Shown: positions 24,878 to 33,474 of the stretch, piece after piece
How the letters are laid out: every line of letters starts with the position of its first letter
Numbering within the stretch: position 1 is the first letter of the stretch
NCBI GenBank assembly: GCA_902768735.1
Contig: CACXMK010000035.1
Coordinates: 1-52,121 of the forward strand
Origin: an uncultured Lachnospiraceae bacterium
Lineage (GTDB): Bacteria > Bacillota > Clostridia > Lachnospirales > Lachnospiraceae
Length of the DNA stretch: 52,121 nt
Direction: 5' to 3'
Program-made: the position numbers and the translations under genes
Notes under the pieces: generated by a model
Database searches by the model: none
Seen by the model: the letters and a program-made list of their open reading frames with translations, nothing else
What the model was told of the DNA's origin: nothing

Positions 24878-25843
24878 TTACTCTATCCCGGCTGCCAAAA
24901 GCTGGGCTTTGATATCCTCTTTGAGGATCTTCACCGCCTCCCCGATCTCAGAGCGGATCGTGCATCCCGCCGCGCGCGTATGACCGCCTCCCTTAAAGAG
25001 TGACGCTGTCCTCGCGACATCGACGATATTGGATGAGCGGAAGCTCCCCCGCCATATACCGGGATCCGTCTCGTGAAGAAACACTGCGCAGTCGACTCCT
25101 TCGGTCAACAGGAGCTGTGAGCTGATCCTGTCGAGATCTTTCCGGGAAGCGCCGTACTCTGCGATCGTCTCCCCGTCCAAAACACAGAAAATGCATTTTC
25201 CGTCCATGAGAAGTTCGGAGCGGACGAGTGAGAGCCCAAGCATCCTGCCCTGCAGGAAGGTCCTCTCAAAGAAAACTTCGCGGATCACAGCCGTATGGTC
25301 AAATCCGTAGCTCATCAACCTTCCGGCAGTGCGCATCGTGCTCTCTTTCGTGTTGGAGTACTGAAAGACGCCGGTATCTGTAACAATCCCGACATACAAT
25401 GCCTGGGCGATGTCCCTGTTGACGAGAGAGTCGTCGATGACTTCCAGTACCAGTTCACACGCACTGGACGCGTCTTCATCAACATAGAAGGCGTCGCCGC
25501 ATCCCGGATTTGTCTTATGATGGTCGATATTGATCTTAAGAGCCGCTTCCTCATAGAGCCTTGCGGCTTCACCGATCCTGTCCGGCATGCTGTCCAGCAC
25601 GATAAACGCGTCATACTTTTTTGCATCTGCCGGGATCGAAAACAGGATCGATTCCGCGCCCGGAATGTTCCGCATAAGTGCTTCCGGAAATGATTCCAGG
25701 AACACATCTACCTGTGCCGAAGGGAGGGCCTTTCTCAAGAAAAGTGCAAGTCCGCAGCAGGAGCCCACGCAGTCGCCGTCCGGGTTTTCATGTCCGCTGA
25801 TTCCGATCCTTGCACAGTTTTTCACTAAATCAAGTATTTTCAT
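24878..25843 (-). CDS. nrnA: Bifunctional oligoribonuclease and PAP phosphatase NrnA
   Basis: DHH/DHHA1 phosphoesterase that degrades short RNAs and 3'-phosphoadenosine 5'-phosphate. Metal-binding motifs GHENPDGDCVGS (17-28), VLDSMPD, NIDHHKTN (the DHH) and the C-terminal GGGHTRAAGC are all present. 321 residues. Lies between rbfA and truB, as in many clostridia. Confidence 0.95.
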   Translation of the reverse strand: MKILDLVKNCARIGISGHENPDGDCVGSCCGLALFLRKALPSAQVDVFLESFPEALMRNIPGAESILFSIPADAKKYDAFIVLDSMPDRIGEAARLYEEAALKINIDHHKTNPGCGDAFYVDEDASSACELVLEVIDDSLVNRDIAQALYVGIVTDTGVFQYSNTKESTMRTAGRLMSYGFDHTAVIREVFFERTFLQGRMLGLSLVRSELLMDGKCIFCVLDGETIAEYGASRKDLDRISSQLLLTEGVDCAVFLHETDPGIWRGSFRSSNIVDVARTASLFKGGGHTRAAGCTIRSEIGEAVKILKEDIKAQLLAAGIE

Positions 25844-25851
25844 ATCAAATA

Positions 25852-26262
25852 TTAAATATCTTCAATATTCTGATCGTCTGTCTCTTCACCCCTGGCCAGC
25901 TCCGCTTCGCGGTCCATCGCCGTCACCTCGTCGATGCGGTGTGACATCGCAACGCCGTAAGCAATGGAATCATCCAGCACAAACGTAAGCTCCGGCGTAT
26001 TGCGCAGATTGACCTTTCTGGCAAGTTCGCCGCGGATAAAGCGCGAGGCGCTGTGAAGACCTTCCATCGTCTTCTTTGCCGCCTCGGCGTCTCCGTAGAC
26101 ACTTACATAGACTTTGCATGTCTTGAGGTCCGGAGCCACCTCCGTACCTGTCACGCTGGTCAGCGGGCTGATCCGCGGGTCTTTGACTTCCCGTACGATC
26201 GCAGCGAGCGCTCTCTGTACTTCGTCATTGACCCTGCGGTTCTTTACGCTGTTTTTTCTCAT
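25852..26262 (-). CDS. rbfA: Ribosome-binding factor A
   Basis: 136 residues, single KH-like fold: NRRVNDEVQRALAAIVREVKDPRIS, then the V-S-V-Y-G-D segment and RGELARKVNLRNTPELTFVLDDS. Matures the 30S subunit at the 16S 5' end. Start overlaps the infB stop (ATGA). Confidence 0.96.
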   Translation of the reverse strand: MRKNSVKNRRVNDEVQRALAAIVREVKDPRISPLTSVTGTEVAPDLKTCKVYVSVYGDAEAAKKTMEGLHSASRFIRGELARKVNLRNTPELTFVLDDSIAYGVAMSHRIDEVTAMDREAELARGEETDDQNIEDI

Positions 26263-29200
26263 GTCCTGGGTACCTCTACCAAATCGTAGGCTTCCACGAT
26301 ATCGCCTACCTGCATCTTATCAAATCCGGAGAAGACCAGACCGCATTCAAAACCGGCCTTGACTTCCTTGACATCGTCTTTAAATCTCTTAAGAGATGCA
26401 AGATCGCCTTCAAAGATCTGTTCTCCGTCTCGTGTGATCCTGCACTTGCAGCCTCTGCGGATCACACCGTCAAGCACATAGGAACCTGCAATGTTACCGA
26501 CTGCGGAAGCTTTGAAAAGCATTCTGACTTCCACATGACCGATCACGCGCTCCTCGTAAATAGGAGCGAGCATTCCCTTGAGGGCTGCTTCCACGGCGTC
26601 GATCGCCTGATAAATGACCTTGTACAGGCGGATATCCACGCCTTCGTGCTCTGCCATAGCCTTAGCTGTGGCATCAGGACGCACGTTGAAACCGATGATG
26701 ACCGCATTCGACGCGGAGGCAAGCGTGACATCCGACTCGTTGATCGCACCGACGCCGCCGTGGATCACCTTTACAACAACTTCCTCGTTGGAAAGCTTTA
26801 AGAGACTCTGTTTGAGCGCTTCCACCGATCCCTGCACGTCCGCTTTGATGATCAGGTTGAATTCCTTGAGGTTTCCTTCCTTCATCTGATTGAACAGGTC
26901 ATCGAGGTTCATGCGCATCTTGGTATCTTCGATCAGCTCTTCCTTATGCTGGTTCTTATAGGTTTCCGCATATGTCTTCGCTTCATCGTTAGTCTCATGT
27001 GCAATGATGACTTCACCGGCACTGGGAACGTCGGAAAGACCAAGGATCTCGACTGGCTGTGAAGGCTTTGCTTCTTTGATCCTCCTGCCCTTGTCGTCGA
27101 TCATGGCGCGGACTTTACCGGAACTTGCCCCTGCGGAGATAAAGTCTCCGATGTGGAGTGTGCCCTTCTGGATCAGGACGTTCGCCACAGGGCCTCTTCC
27201 CTTATCCAGTTTGGCTTCGAGGACAAGGCCTCTTGCCTTTCTGTTGGGATTCGCCTTGAGCTCGAGGATATCCGCAGTGAGAAGGATCGTCTCCAGCAGG
27301 TCTTCAATGCCTTCGCCGGTCTTAGCCGAAACGGGAACGAATTCCGTCGCTCCGCCCCAGTCCGTAGGTACCAGTTCGTACTCTGTCAGTTCCTGTTTGA
27401 CGCGCTCGATGTTTGCACCGGGCTTGTCGATCTTATTGATCGCGACAATGATCTCGACGCCCGCCGCCTTCGCATGGTTGATCGCTTCAACGGTCTGCGG
27501 CATCACACCGTCATCAGCAGCGATCACGAGTACGGCGATATCCGTAGAATTCGCGCCGCGCATACGCATGGCGGTAAACGCCTCGTGTCCGGGCGTATCC
27601 AGGAAGGTAATGCTCCTTCCGTCGAGCGTGACTGTATAAGCGCCGATCGCCTGTGTGATCCCGCCCGCTTCGCCTCTTGTGACGTTCGTCTTTCTGATGG
27701 CGTCAAGAAGAGAAGTTTTGCCGTGGTCAACGTGGCCCATGACGCAAATGACCGGAGGTCTGGTCTCAAGGCTCTCTTCCGCATCATCTTCCTCGCGGAG
27801 AAGTTCCTCGATGACATCCACTTTCTGCTCTTTCTCGCAGAGAATATCATAATCCAACGCGATCTTTTCCGCTTCTTCATACTCCACTTCACTGTTGGGA
27901 GTCATGATGCGTCCCGCAAGGAACAGCTTTTTGATGATCTCCGAAGGATTCATATGCATAGCATCTGCAAGTTCTCTGATCGTAAGCTTCTCGGGGATAG
28001 TGATCGTCTTGATCTGCTCTTCGGCAGCCGATTCCACTTTCTTCTCGGGACGGATGAACTTTCCGGCCTTGCTGGTGCTTCTTCTGCGTGTATCTTCTTC
28101 GTTATAGATGAGATCCTTTTTGGAGCGCTTATCCCGCTCCTGGTTCATCTTTCTCTTGTTGTCGTCTCTGTGCTTTTCAGACTCTCTGCTGAAGCCCTCG
28201 CCATCACCGGCTTTGCCGCCGGGTCTGCGGCGTCCGGTATCAGGCGCACCTGCCCTTGCAGCCGGACGGCCGGCACCCTGTGCTGCGCCGCGCATTCCCT
28301 GCCCGGGTTTTGCGCCGCGTCCGCCAAAGACGCCCTGCTCATCGCCCGTACGGTTCTGTCTGAAACCGCCCTGCTCGCCGGTTCCGCGGTTCTGTCTGAA
28401 GCCGCCCTGTTCGCCGGTTCCTCGGTTCTGTCTGAAGCCGCCCTGTTCGCCGGTTCCTCGGCTCTGTCTGAAACCGCCCTGTTCGCCGGTCCCACGGTTC
28501 TGCCTGAAGCCGCCCTGTTCGCCGGTTCCGCGGTTCTGTCTGAAACCGCCCTGCTCGCCGGTTCCGCGGTTCTGTCTGAAGCCGCCCTGTTCGCCGGTTC
28601 CGCGGTTCTGTCTGAAGCCGCCCTGCTCGCCGCCCCTTCCCTCTCTGCGGGTTCCGGACTGCCCCTGTGCAGTTCTTTCTTTTGCTACGGCCGCACGGCT
28701 GTCTTTCTCACGCTGTGGTGCCTGTGTCTTTGCGCGGTCGGGCTGCTCCTGACGGATCTCTTTCTCCAGAGCAGGAAGGACTTCTGCGGATTTCTCTTCC
28801 GCAGCTTTTTTCTCCTCCGCCTTCTCAGGAACCATTTCCGCAGGTTTCTCAGCGGAAGGTTTCTCAATGGAAGGTTTCTCAATGGAAGGTTTCTCAACAG
28901 AAGGTTTCTCTTCGGATTTCTCCAAGGACGGAGCTTCTGCTTCTACTGCCTTTTTCTCTAAAGGCGCATTGACCGCTTTCGGTACTGCGGGCATTTCCAC
29001 CGTCACTTCTGCAGCTTTGCTCTCTGCGGTCTTTTCTTCTTTTACTTTCGGCTCCTCTGCCACAACTGTTTCAACAGGAACAGCGGGTTCGGAAACAACC
29101 TGCGCGGCAGGAGCTGCGGGCTCGGAAACGGCTGCTGCAGGCATCTCGATCTTATTTTCCGCAGGCTGAACAGGCTGCGGAACTGCTTCCGCCGCCTTCT

Positions 29201-29666
29201 CCTGTGCGATCACGATCTCCTTCGCGGGCAGTACGGGCTCTTCAACCTTTTTAGGCTGACGCACGGGTGCCACGGGCTTGCGGAAATCGACTTCCATCTG
29301 TGTAGGTTTTACACTGGGACGGATGATCTTATGCTGAGGCTGTCTGGTATCTGTCTTCGGACGTGCCCCTGCACCCGCGTTCTCTCTTCTGGGCGCGCTC
29401 TGTCCCTGTCCGCTGTGTTGTCCTGCAGGTCTCGGTTTTCTGGGCCCTCCCGCTGAATAGGCACCGGTCCCTCCGGTAGAGTATGATCCGCTGGAACTGG
29501 AATAGGCACCCCGCTGTCCGGAACCCTGGCGGCTGCTGCTGCTGTTTCCCGTCACGATAATGATCTTTTTCTTTTTCACAGGAGCCTTGGGATCGACCGG
29601 TCTGGGTCTTTTCGCCGCTTCCCCTGCTTTTTTGTTCTCATTTGCACCTGTATTCTCTGTCGCCAT
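26259..29666 (-). CDS. infB: Translation initiation factor IF-2
   Basis: GTPase that brings initiator tRNA to the 30S subunit. The conserved IF2-N helical domain lies near residues 555-610 ([23 protein letters not shown]), the G domain near 635-800 ([23 protein letters not shown]), then domains II, III and IV. 1135 residues, long for the family because of a 550-residue disordered N-terminus with a Ser/Gly-rich part, an Ala/Glu/Lys/Pro part ([14 protein letters not shown]), and an eight-copy 12-residue repeat (about 345-438). The usual first RVYELAK-type segment is not seen. The ATG follows the ylxQ stop directly; the GAGGAG of that gene's last codons is the ribosome site. Confidence 0.95.
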   Translation of the reverse strand: MATENTGANENKKAGEAAKRPRPVDPKAPVKKKKIIIVTGNSSSSRQGSGQRGAYSSSSGSYSTGGTGAYSAGGPRKPRPAGQHSGQGQSAPRRENAGAGARPKTDTRQPQHKIIRPSVKPTQMEVDFRKPVAPVRQPKKVEEPVLPAKEIVIAQEKAAEAVPQPVQPAENKIEMPAAAVSEPAAPAAQVVSEPAVPVETVVAEEPKVKEEKTAESKAAEVTVEMPAVPKAVNAPLEKKAVEAEAPSLEKSEEKPSVEKPSIEKPSIEKPSAEKPAEMVPEKAEEKKAAEEKSAEVLPALEKEIRQEQPDRAKTQAPQREKDSRAAVAKERTAQGQSGTRREGRGGEQGGFRQNRGTGEQGGFRQNRGTGEQGGFRQNRGTGEQGGFRQNRGTGEQGGFRQSRGTGEQGGFRQNRGTGEQGGFRQNRGTGEQGGFRQNRTGDEQGVFGGRGAKPGQGMRGAAQGAGRPAARAGAPDTGRRRPGGKAGDGEGFSRESEKHRDDNKRKMNQERDKRSKKDLIYNEEDTRRRSTSKAGKFIRPEKKVESAAEEQIKTITIPEKLTIRELADAMHMNPSEIIKKLFLAGRIMTPNSEVEYEEAEKIALDYDILCEKEQKVDVIEELLREEDDAEESLETRPPVICVMGHVDHGKTSLLDAIRKTNVTRGEAGGITQAIGAYTVTLDGRSITFLDTPGHEAFTAMRMRGANSTDIAVLVIAADDGVMPQTVEAINHAKAAGVEIIVAINKIDKPGANIERVKQELTEYELVPTDWGGATEFVPVSAKTGEGIEDLLETILLTADILELKANPNRKARGLVLEAKLDKGRGPVANVLIQKGTLHIGDFISAGASSGKVRAMIDDKGRRIKEAKPSQPVEILGLSDVPSAGEVIIAHETNDEAKTYAETYKNQHKEELIEDTKMRMNLDDLFNQMKEGNLKEFNLIIKADVQGSVEALKQSLLKLSNEEVVVKVIHGGVGAINESDVTLASASNAVIIGFNVRPDATAKAMAEHEGVDIRLYKVIYQAIDAVEAALKGMLAPIYEERVIGHVEVRMLFKASAVGNIAGSYVLDGVIRRGCKCRITRDGEQIFEGDLASLKRFKDDVKEVKAGFECGLVFSGFDKMQVGDIVEAYDLVEVPRT
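28351..28631. repeat. 36-bp tandem repeat in infB (eight copies)
   Basis: Eight near-identical 36-base units encode [12 protein letters not shown], with variants (one QSRG, a shortened last copy). A degenerate ninth ([11 protein letters not shown]) follows. Changes are mostly silent third-position ones, so the array is under coding constraint. Units are direct with no spacers, so this is not a CRISPR. Confidence 0.95.
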
Positions 29667-29981
29667 TTACTCCTCTTTCTTCCCGCTGCTGAGCAGCTTA
29701 GTAATGCCATCCGCAAATCCCTGGTCCGTCACAGCAATGCAGGAACGTTCCCCTTTGCCGATGGCGTGGCCCAATGCTTCTTTTGTTCCGTAGAAGCAAA
29801 ACGGTATATGATAATACGTACATTTATTACTGATCGTGCTCACGGTGTTCTTCTGTGCGTCCTCAGCGAGGATCACGATCTTCGCCTTGCGGCTCTTGAC
29901 CGCCTTTTCACACAGGAATCCTCCGCTCTCGATCTTTCCGGCTTTCTGGGCGATCCCCAAAAATGATAAGATCTTATCCAT
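29667..29981 (-). CDS. L7Ae/L30e-family ribosomal-type protein YlxQ
   Basis: 104 residues with the L7Ae fold pattern LGIAQKAGKIESGGFLCEKAVKSRKAKIVILAEDAQKNT. Binds kink-turn-type RNA in relatives; the role of YlxQ is not settled. Overlaps the rnpM end by eight bases and lies directly before infB. Confidence 0.92.
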   Translation of the reverse strand: MDKILSFLGIAQKAGKIESGGFLCEKAVKSRKAKIVILAEDAQKNTVSTISNKCTYYHIPFCFYGTKEALGHAIGKGERSCIAVTDQGFADGITKLLSSGKKEE

Positions 29982-30246
29982 CCGAAGGCACCTCCCATCT
30001 CGACTCGATCTCGTCTAAGATCTCGTCGGGGATCGGCGTATCCAGCGATCTCTGCAGGGACCGTTTTTTTCGGGCTTTGCGCAGGCAGGAAAGATCATTG
30101 CAGAGGTAAGCTCCTCTTCCGTTCATTTTTCCGGTCCTGTCAATCTTTATGGTTCCCTCCGGCGTGCGGACGATGCGGATCAGCTCTTTCTTCTCCTTCA
30201 TCTCGCCGCAGCCCGTGCATTTTCGCATCGGAATCTTCTTTGGCAT
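29974..30246 (-). CDS. rnpM: YlxR / RnpM RNA-binding protein
   Basis: 90 residues of DUF448: PMRKCTGCGEMKEKKELIRIVRTPEGTI with two conserved cysteines, then GRGAYLCNDLSCLRKARKKRSLQRSL, a basic RNA-binding helix. The B. subtilis homologue binds the RNase P RNA and lowers its activity. Sits between nusA and ylxQ as usual. Confidence 0.93.
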   Translation of the reverse strand: MPKKIPMRKCTGCGEMKEKKELIRIVRTPEGTIKIDRTGKMNGRGAYLCNDLSCLRKARKKRSLQRSLDTPIPDEILDEIESRWEVPSDG

Positions 30247-30300
30247 CTTGTCTCCTAAATAACAGATGGGATCTGCTCTTTTGCCTTATGATCCTGCAGT

Positions 30301-31521
30301 TTACTCTGCTCCTTCGGTAGTCTCCTCTTCGGAATATCCTTCTTCAGAATACTCTTCCTCAGAATAACCCTCCTCAGCATATCCCTCTTCCGCATACGCC
30401 TCGTCGTATTCTCCGTCCTCGTATCCTTCTTCGTAGTACTCGTCGTCCACGTAGTCCTCGTAACGGAATCCGGGCGCGTCCTTCGCCTGCGTCTCACTCT
30501 TGATATCGATCTTGTAGCCTGTCAGCTTGGCAGCGAGGCGCGCGTTCTGTCCTTCCCTGCCGATCGCGAGAGAGAGCTGATAGTCAGGTACGACGACCTT
30601 CGCTGTCTTCTCTTCCGGGTCTGCGAATACAGCGACGATCTTTGCCGGAGACAGCGCGTTCTGGATCAGATTGCCGGGGTTTTCATCCCAGTTGATGATA
30701 TCGATCTTTTCACCGCGAAGTTCGTCAACGATGTTGTTGACGCGTACTCCGTTGATACCTACACACGCGCCGACCGCGTCCACTTTGGGATCATTGGAAT
30801 ATACGGCGATCTTCGTGCGGCTTCCGGCTTCTCTGGCAATGCTCCTGATCTCAACGATCCCATCCTTGATCTCCGTCACTTCCTGTTCAAAAAGTTTCTT
30901 GACGAGTTCCGGATGCGTGCGGCTGACAAGGATCCTGGGTCCGCGGTTGGTAGTCCTTACATCTACGATGTAGACCTTGATCCTGTCGGTTGCCTTCAGA
31001 TGCTCTCCGGGCACCTGCTCCTTTTCGTTGAGCAGGCCGTCCGCGCGTCCGAGATTCACGCTGATGTTATTTCCGTTGATACGCTGTACAATACCGGTCA
31101 CGATGCTCTTCTGCTTGCCGATATAGTAATCATAGACAACACTGCGCTCTTCTTCGCGGATCTTCTGAAGTATCACGTTTTTGGCGATCTGTGTCGCGAT
31201 CCTGCCAAAAGACTGGCTGTTGATCTTTACATCCACTGTGCTGCCAACCGTCGCTGCCGGATTGACCTTTACGGCTTCTGCCAAAGGGATCTCGAGAAGC
31301 TTATCTTCCACATCGTCCTCTGTCTCCACGACCGTCTTTTCGGCTAAGCAGGAATACTCGAATGTATCGCGGTCCACCGCGACTTTAATGTTGTCCGCCT
31401 TGCCGAAATTGTTCTTGCAGGCAGTGATCAGAGCGTTTTCAATCGCCTCGAATAAAGTCTCACGCTTAATGTTCTTTTCTTTTTCGAGCGCCTCGATCGC
31501 CTCTTTTAATTCAGTGTTCAT
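30301..31521 (-). CDS. nusA: Transcription termination/antitermination protein NusA
   Basis: N-terminal RNA polymerase-binding domain (1-125), S1 domain (YIGKQKSIVTGIVQRINGNN), and two KH domains (DAVGACVGINGVRVNNIVDELRGEKIDIINW and LSLAIGREGQNARLAAKLTGYKIDIKSE). 406 residues. The last 50 residues are an extra Glu/Tyr/Gly-rich tail built on repeats of EEGYSEE type. AAAAAGGAG lies seven bases before the ATG. Confidence 0.96.
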   Translation of the reverse strand: MNTELKEAIEALEKEKNIKRETLFEAIENALITACKNNFGKADNIKVAVDRDTFEYSCLAEKTVVETEDDVEDKLLEIPLAEAVKVNPAATVGSTVDVKINSQSFGRIATQIAKNVILQKIREEERSVVYDYYIGKQKSIVTGIVQRINGNNISVNLGRADGLLNEKEQVPGEHLKATDRIKVYIVDVRTTNRGPRILVSRTHPELVKKLFEQEVTEIKDGIVEIRSIAREAGSRTKIAVYSNDPKVDAVGACVGINGVRVNNIVDELRGEKIDIINWDENPGNLIQNALSPAKIVAVFADPEEKTAKVVVPDYQLSLAIGREGQNARLAAKLTGYKIDIKSETQAKDAPGFRYEDYVDDEYYEEGYEDGEYDEAYAEEGYAEEGYSEEEYSEEGYSEEETTEGAE

Positions 31522-31562
31522 CTTGTCTCCTTTTTATGGAACCAGTCTTATTATTCCCCAAT

Positions 31563-31596
31563 GACGCACAGCCGTTCCTATACGGCTCCATGCGTC
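31563..31596 (-). other. Two-part stem-loop between rimP and nusA
   Basis: GACGCA/TGCGTC and AGCCGT/ACGGCT pair in one hairpin directly after the rimP stop. No T-run follows, so it is more likely a stability or processing element than a terminator. Confidence 0.5.
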
Positions 31597-32163
31597 TTAC
31601 AGATCCAGGTACAGTCTCAGTGAAGCTATCTCTTTTCTCGGCAGCGTGATACACTCCGTCGTATCAGCGCTTTCCTGAGAAACGCTTTCCTCTTCCTGCA
31701 CTGCTTTTTTCTTCTTTCCGCGGCTTTTGACAGCCTTTGCAGGCTCTGTTTCGATCGTGATCGTCTCTGCGTCCCACGCGGTGAGTATTCCCTCAAATTC
31801 CTTGCCACCAATCTGCGCAAGGGCTTTGAAGAGTTTTCCTTCCACCTTCTGGCCCAGACTGTTTTCAAGATGTCTGTCCTTGGTGAGCGCTCTTCCCAGA
31901 CCGGGGCTGGAAACGACCAGTGTATACGCATCACTGATCAGATCCGCTTCATCGAGTTTATCGGACAATTCCCTGCTGACCGCTTCGCAGTCGAGGATCC
32001 CAACGCCCCCGTCTTTTTCAATATAGATATTCAGAAAATACTCGGAGCCTTCTTTTACGTACTCCACGTCATAGATCCAGACGCCGTTCTTCTCGGCGAT
32101 CGGAGCTGTGAGGAGTTCCGCTTCGTTTTCAATCCGGGCTCTGCCGGAAACTTTTTTTGCCAT
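31597..32163 (-). CDS. rimP: Ribosome maturation factor RimP
   Basis: 188 residues: N-terminal alpha-beta domain (APIAEKNGVWIYDVEYVKEGSEYFLNIYIEK, then DCEAVSRELSDKLDE and YTLVVSSPGLGRALTKDRH), then an SH3-like domain with an added Lys/Glu segment. Assists 30S maturation. Start at 32163 (MAKKVSG) with GGGGAGA right upstream; a TTG four codons earlier lies in that ribosome site. First gene of the nusA-infB operon. Confidence 0.94.
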   Translation of the reverse strand: MAKKVSGRARIENEAELLTAPIAEKNGVWIYDVEYVKEGSEYFLNIYIEKDGGVGILDCEAVSRELSDKLDEADLISDAYTLVVSSPGLGRALTKDRHLENSLGQKVEGKLFKALAQIGGKEFEGILTAWDAETITIETEPAKAVKSRGKKKKAVQEEESVSQESADTTECITLPRKEIASLRLYLDL

Positions 32164-32187
32164 ATCTCTCCCCAATGATTTTGAGCA

Positions 32188-32216
32188 TCAAAAAAGTGGA
32201 CTTGCAAGCCCACTTC
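32188..32216 (-). terminator. Terminator-like hairpin in the rimP leader
   Basis: AAGTGG and CCACTT pair around a CTTGCAAG palindrome (32194-32215) and are followed on the minus strand by six T. It lies 25 bases before rimP and about 30 bases after a good promoter, so it would stop transcripts before the first gene unless overcome: a candidate attenuator. Confidence 0.7.
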
Positions 32217-32248
32217 TCATTGACACCCTATACATTTACATCATATGG

Positions 32249-32277
32249 ACATTATCATACTTCTTAAGAAAATGCAA
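32249..32277 (-). promoter_or_regulatory. Promoter of the rimP-nusA-infB operon
   Basis: Minus strand TTGCAT, 17 bases, TAATGT, placed between the tRNA-Glu terminator and the leader hairpin. The expected start is near 32240, giving a leader of about 77 bases. Confidence 0.6.
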
Positions 32278-32321
32278 GCATTTCTAAAAAAATGTAAACA
32301 TGCCGCTATTTATGGCAATTT

Positions 32322-32359
32322 TTAGCAATAAGAAAGCTGCCAGATTTCTCTGACAGCTT
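32322..32359 (-). terminator. Terminator after tRNA-Glu
   Basis: Eleven-base stem AAGCTGTCAGA / TCTGGCAGCTT (one mismatch) with a GAAA loop, directly behind the tRNA, followed by TCTTATT. Confidence 0.8.
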
Positions 32360-32361
32360 CG

Positions 32362-32433
32362 TAGCTCGTACGGGAATCGAACCCATGATTCCGCCGTGAG
32401 AGGGCGGCGTCTTGACCCCTTGACCAACGAGCC
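32362..32433 (-). tRNA. tRNA-Glu (anticodon CTC)
   Basis: 72-base cloverleaf. Acceptor stem GGCTCGT / ACGAGCT (first pair G-U), anticodon stem CCGCC / GGCGG with loop CTCTCAC, so anticodon CTC (32398-32400) for GAG codons; T-arm GGGTTCGATTCCC. CCA is not encoded. No other tRNA is adjacent. Confidence 0.95.
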
Positions 32434-32461
32434 ATTTGCTTAACGCCTTAACGCAAATATA

Positions 32462-32490
32462 ACTATAGCAGAACCGGTCAACGGATGCAA
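32462..32490 (-). promoter_or_regulatory. tRNA-Glu promoter
   Basis: Minus strand TTGCAT, 17-base spacer, TATAGT, with the tRNA 5' end 28 bases after the -10. A second TTGACC lies in the spacer. Confidence 0.75.
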
Positions 32491-32507
32491 GCACTTTTTT
32501 AATTTTT

Positions 32508-33302
32508 TTATCGAAGACCTCTATCCTGCGCGATTTCGACCAAAGTATTGATATTGGCTCTCTCCGTGTCGTTGAATCGCTCGTTCTGAGTGGAGTCAAA
32601 TTCCTCCGCGGGAACTGTTCCTCTATACCAGCTCTTGCTCTCGAAGTATCTTTTGAATTCCTCTCCGGTAAAGATCCTGCCCTTTCTGGCGTAGATCTCG
32701 TTGATCGCATAAAGGATCTCTTTGTCAGTCAGATCTTCGAGTTCCGATTTTGAATACCTGCGGGTATTGCTCTCAGAAAGGATGTAGTCGCCGGAGAGTA
32801 CTTTCTGTTCGTCCTCCAGCTCCTTTTTCCGCTTTTCTTCCTCTTTCTTTTTCTCTTCTTCTTTCTTTTTCTTCTCTTCAGCTTTCTTCTTAGCTTCCTC
32901 TTCGGCTTTCTTCGCTTCCTCTTCCTCCTGTTTCTTGCGTTCAGCCTCTTCCTTTTCCCGTTTTGCCTCCTGCTCCTCGCGCTCCTTCTTCTTAGCCGCC
33001 TCTTCTTTCTTTCTAGCTTCCTCTTCCGCCTGCTTCTTTTCTTCCTGCGTCAGCTCCGCGGCTTGATTCGCCATCTGGGGAGAACCGTAGATCGGCTGCG
33101 CATCGCCGCCCATCAGGATGCCGCTGTCGAGAAGGATGAACAAAAAGGCGATCAGCGAGATCACGATGATACCTGCCAGAATGACATTGAGGACACTCCC
33201 CTTCTTTCCCTGGCGGCGGTCCTCTCTTTCCTCCCTGTCGATCTCATCGTCCGGGATATAGTTTTTTCTGTCTCTTGTATACGGGTCCCTGTTTGTCTTC
33301 AT
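32508..33302 (-). CDS. YARHG-domain membrane protein with long charged helix
   Basis: 264 residues. A polar N-terminus of about 36 residues precedes one membrane span (about 37-60, VLNVILAGIIVISLIAFLFILLDSG). Then come about 80 residues of Glu/Lys/Ala that would form a single alpha helix or coiled coil, and a C-terminal YARHG domain (about 165-255, with EILYAINEIYARKGRIFTGEEFKRYFESKSWYRG). YARHG domains are extracellular in Firmicutes and of unknown role, probably near the cell wall. Start at 33302 fixed by GGAGG; a TTG four codons earlier is inside that site. The upstream gap holds a tandem 14-bp repeat. Confidence 0.88.
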   Translation of the reverse strand: MKTNRDPYTRDRKNYIPDDEIDREEREDRRQGKKGSVLNVILAGIIVISLIAFLFILLDSGILMGGDAQPIYGSPQMANQAAELTQEEKKQAEEEARKKEEAAKKKEREEQEAKREKEEAERKKQEEEEAKKAEEEAKKKAEEKKKKEEEKKKEEEKRKKELEDEQKVLSGDYILSESNTRRYSKSELEDLTDKEILYAINEIYARKGRIFTGEEFKRYFESKSWYRGTVPAEEFDSTQNERFNDTERANINTLVEIAQDRGLR

Positions 33303-33346
33303 ATCTACCTCCAATCTTATAGGGTCTTACTCAGTAGGAACTCACT

Positions 33347-33416
33347 CATAAGAGTTTTCTAATAAGATCTTTCTAATAAGAGTTTTCTAATAAGAGTTTT
33401 CTAATAAGATCTTTCT
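33347..33416. repeat. Five tandem 14-bp repeats upstream of the YARHG gene
   Basis: Units alternate between AATAAGAGTTTTCT and AATAAGATCTTTCT (orders A-B-A-A-B; the first has CATAAG). Five units fill 70 bases. Next to it, 33437-33460, is a 12-base repeat CCAGATCTTTAA / CCAGATCTTTAT with the same AGATCTTT core. The block separates polC from the YARHG gene and could be a regulator-binding array or a slippage product. Confidence 0.9.
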
Positions 33417-33474
33417 CTGACCATATCTCTGCCTGGCCAGATCTTTAACCAGATCTTTATTTATTAGAGCATTC

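Noticed and set aside
28351-28631. CRISPR array
   Set aside because: Units of 36 bases follow one another without spacers and are in the infB frame.
27153-28961. 602-codon open frame opposite infB
   Set aside because: Shadow of the IF-2 repeat and G-domain; its Leu/Ala/Ser repeats are the antisense of the 36-bp array.
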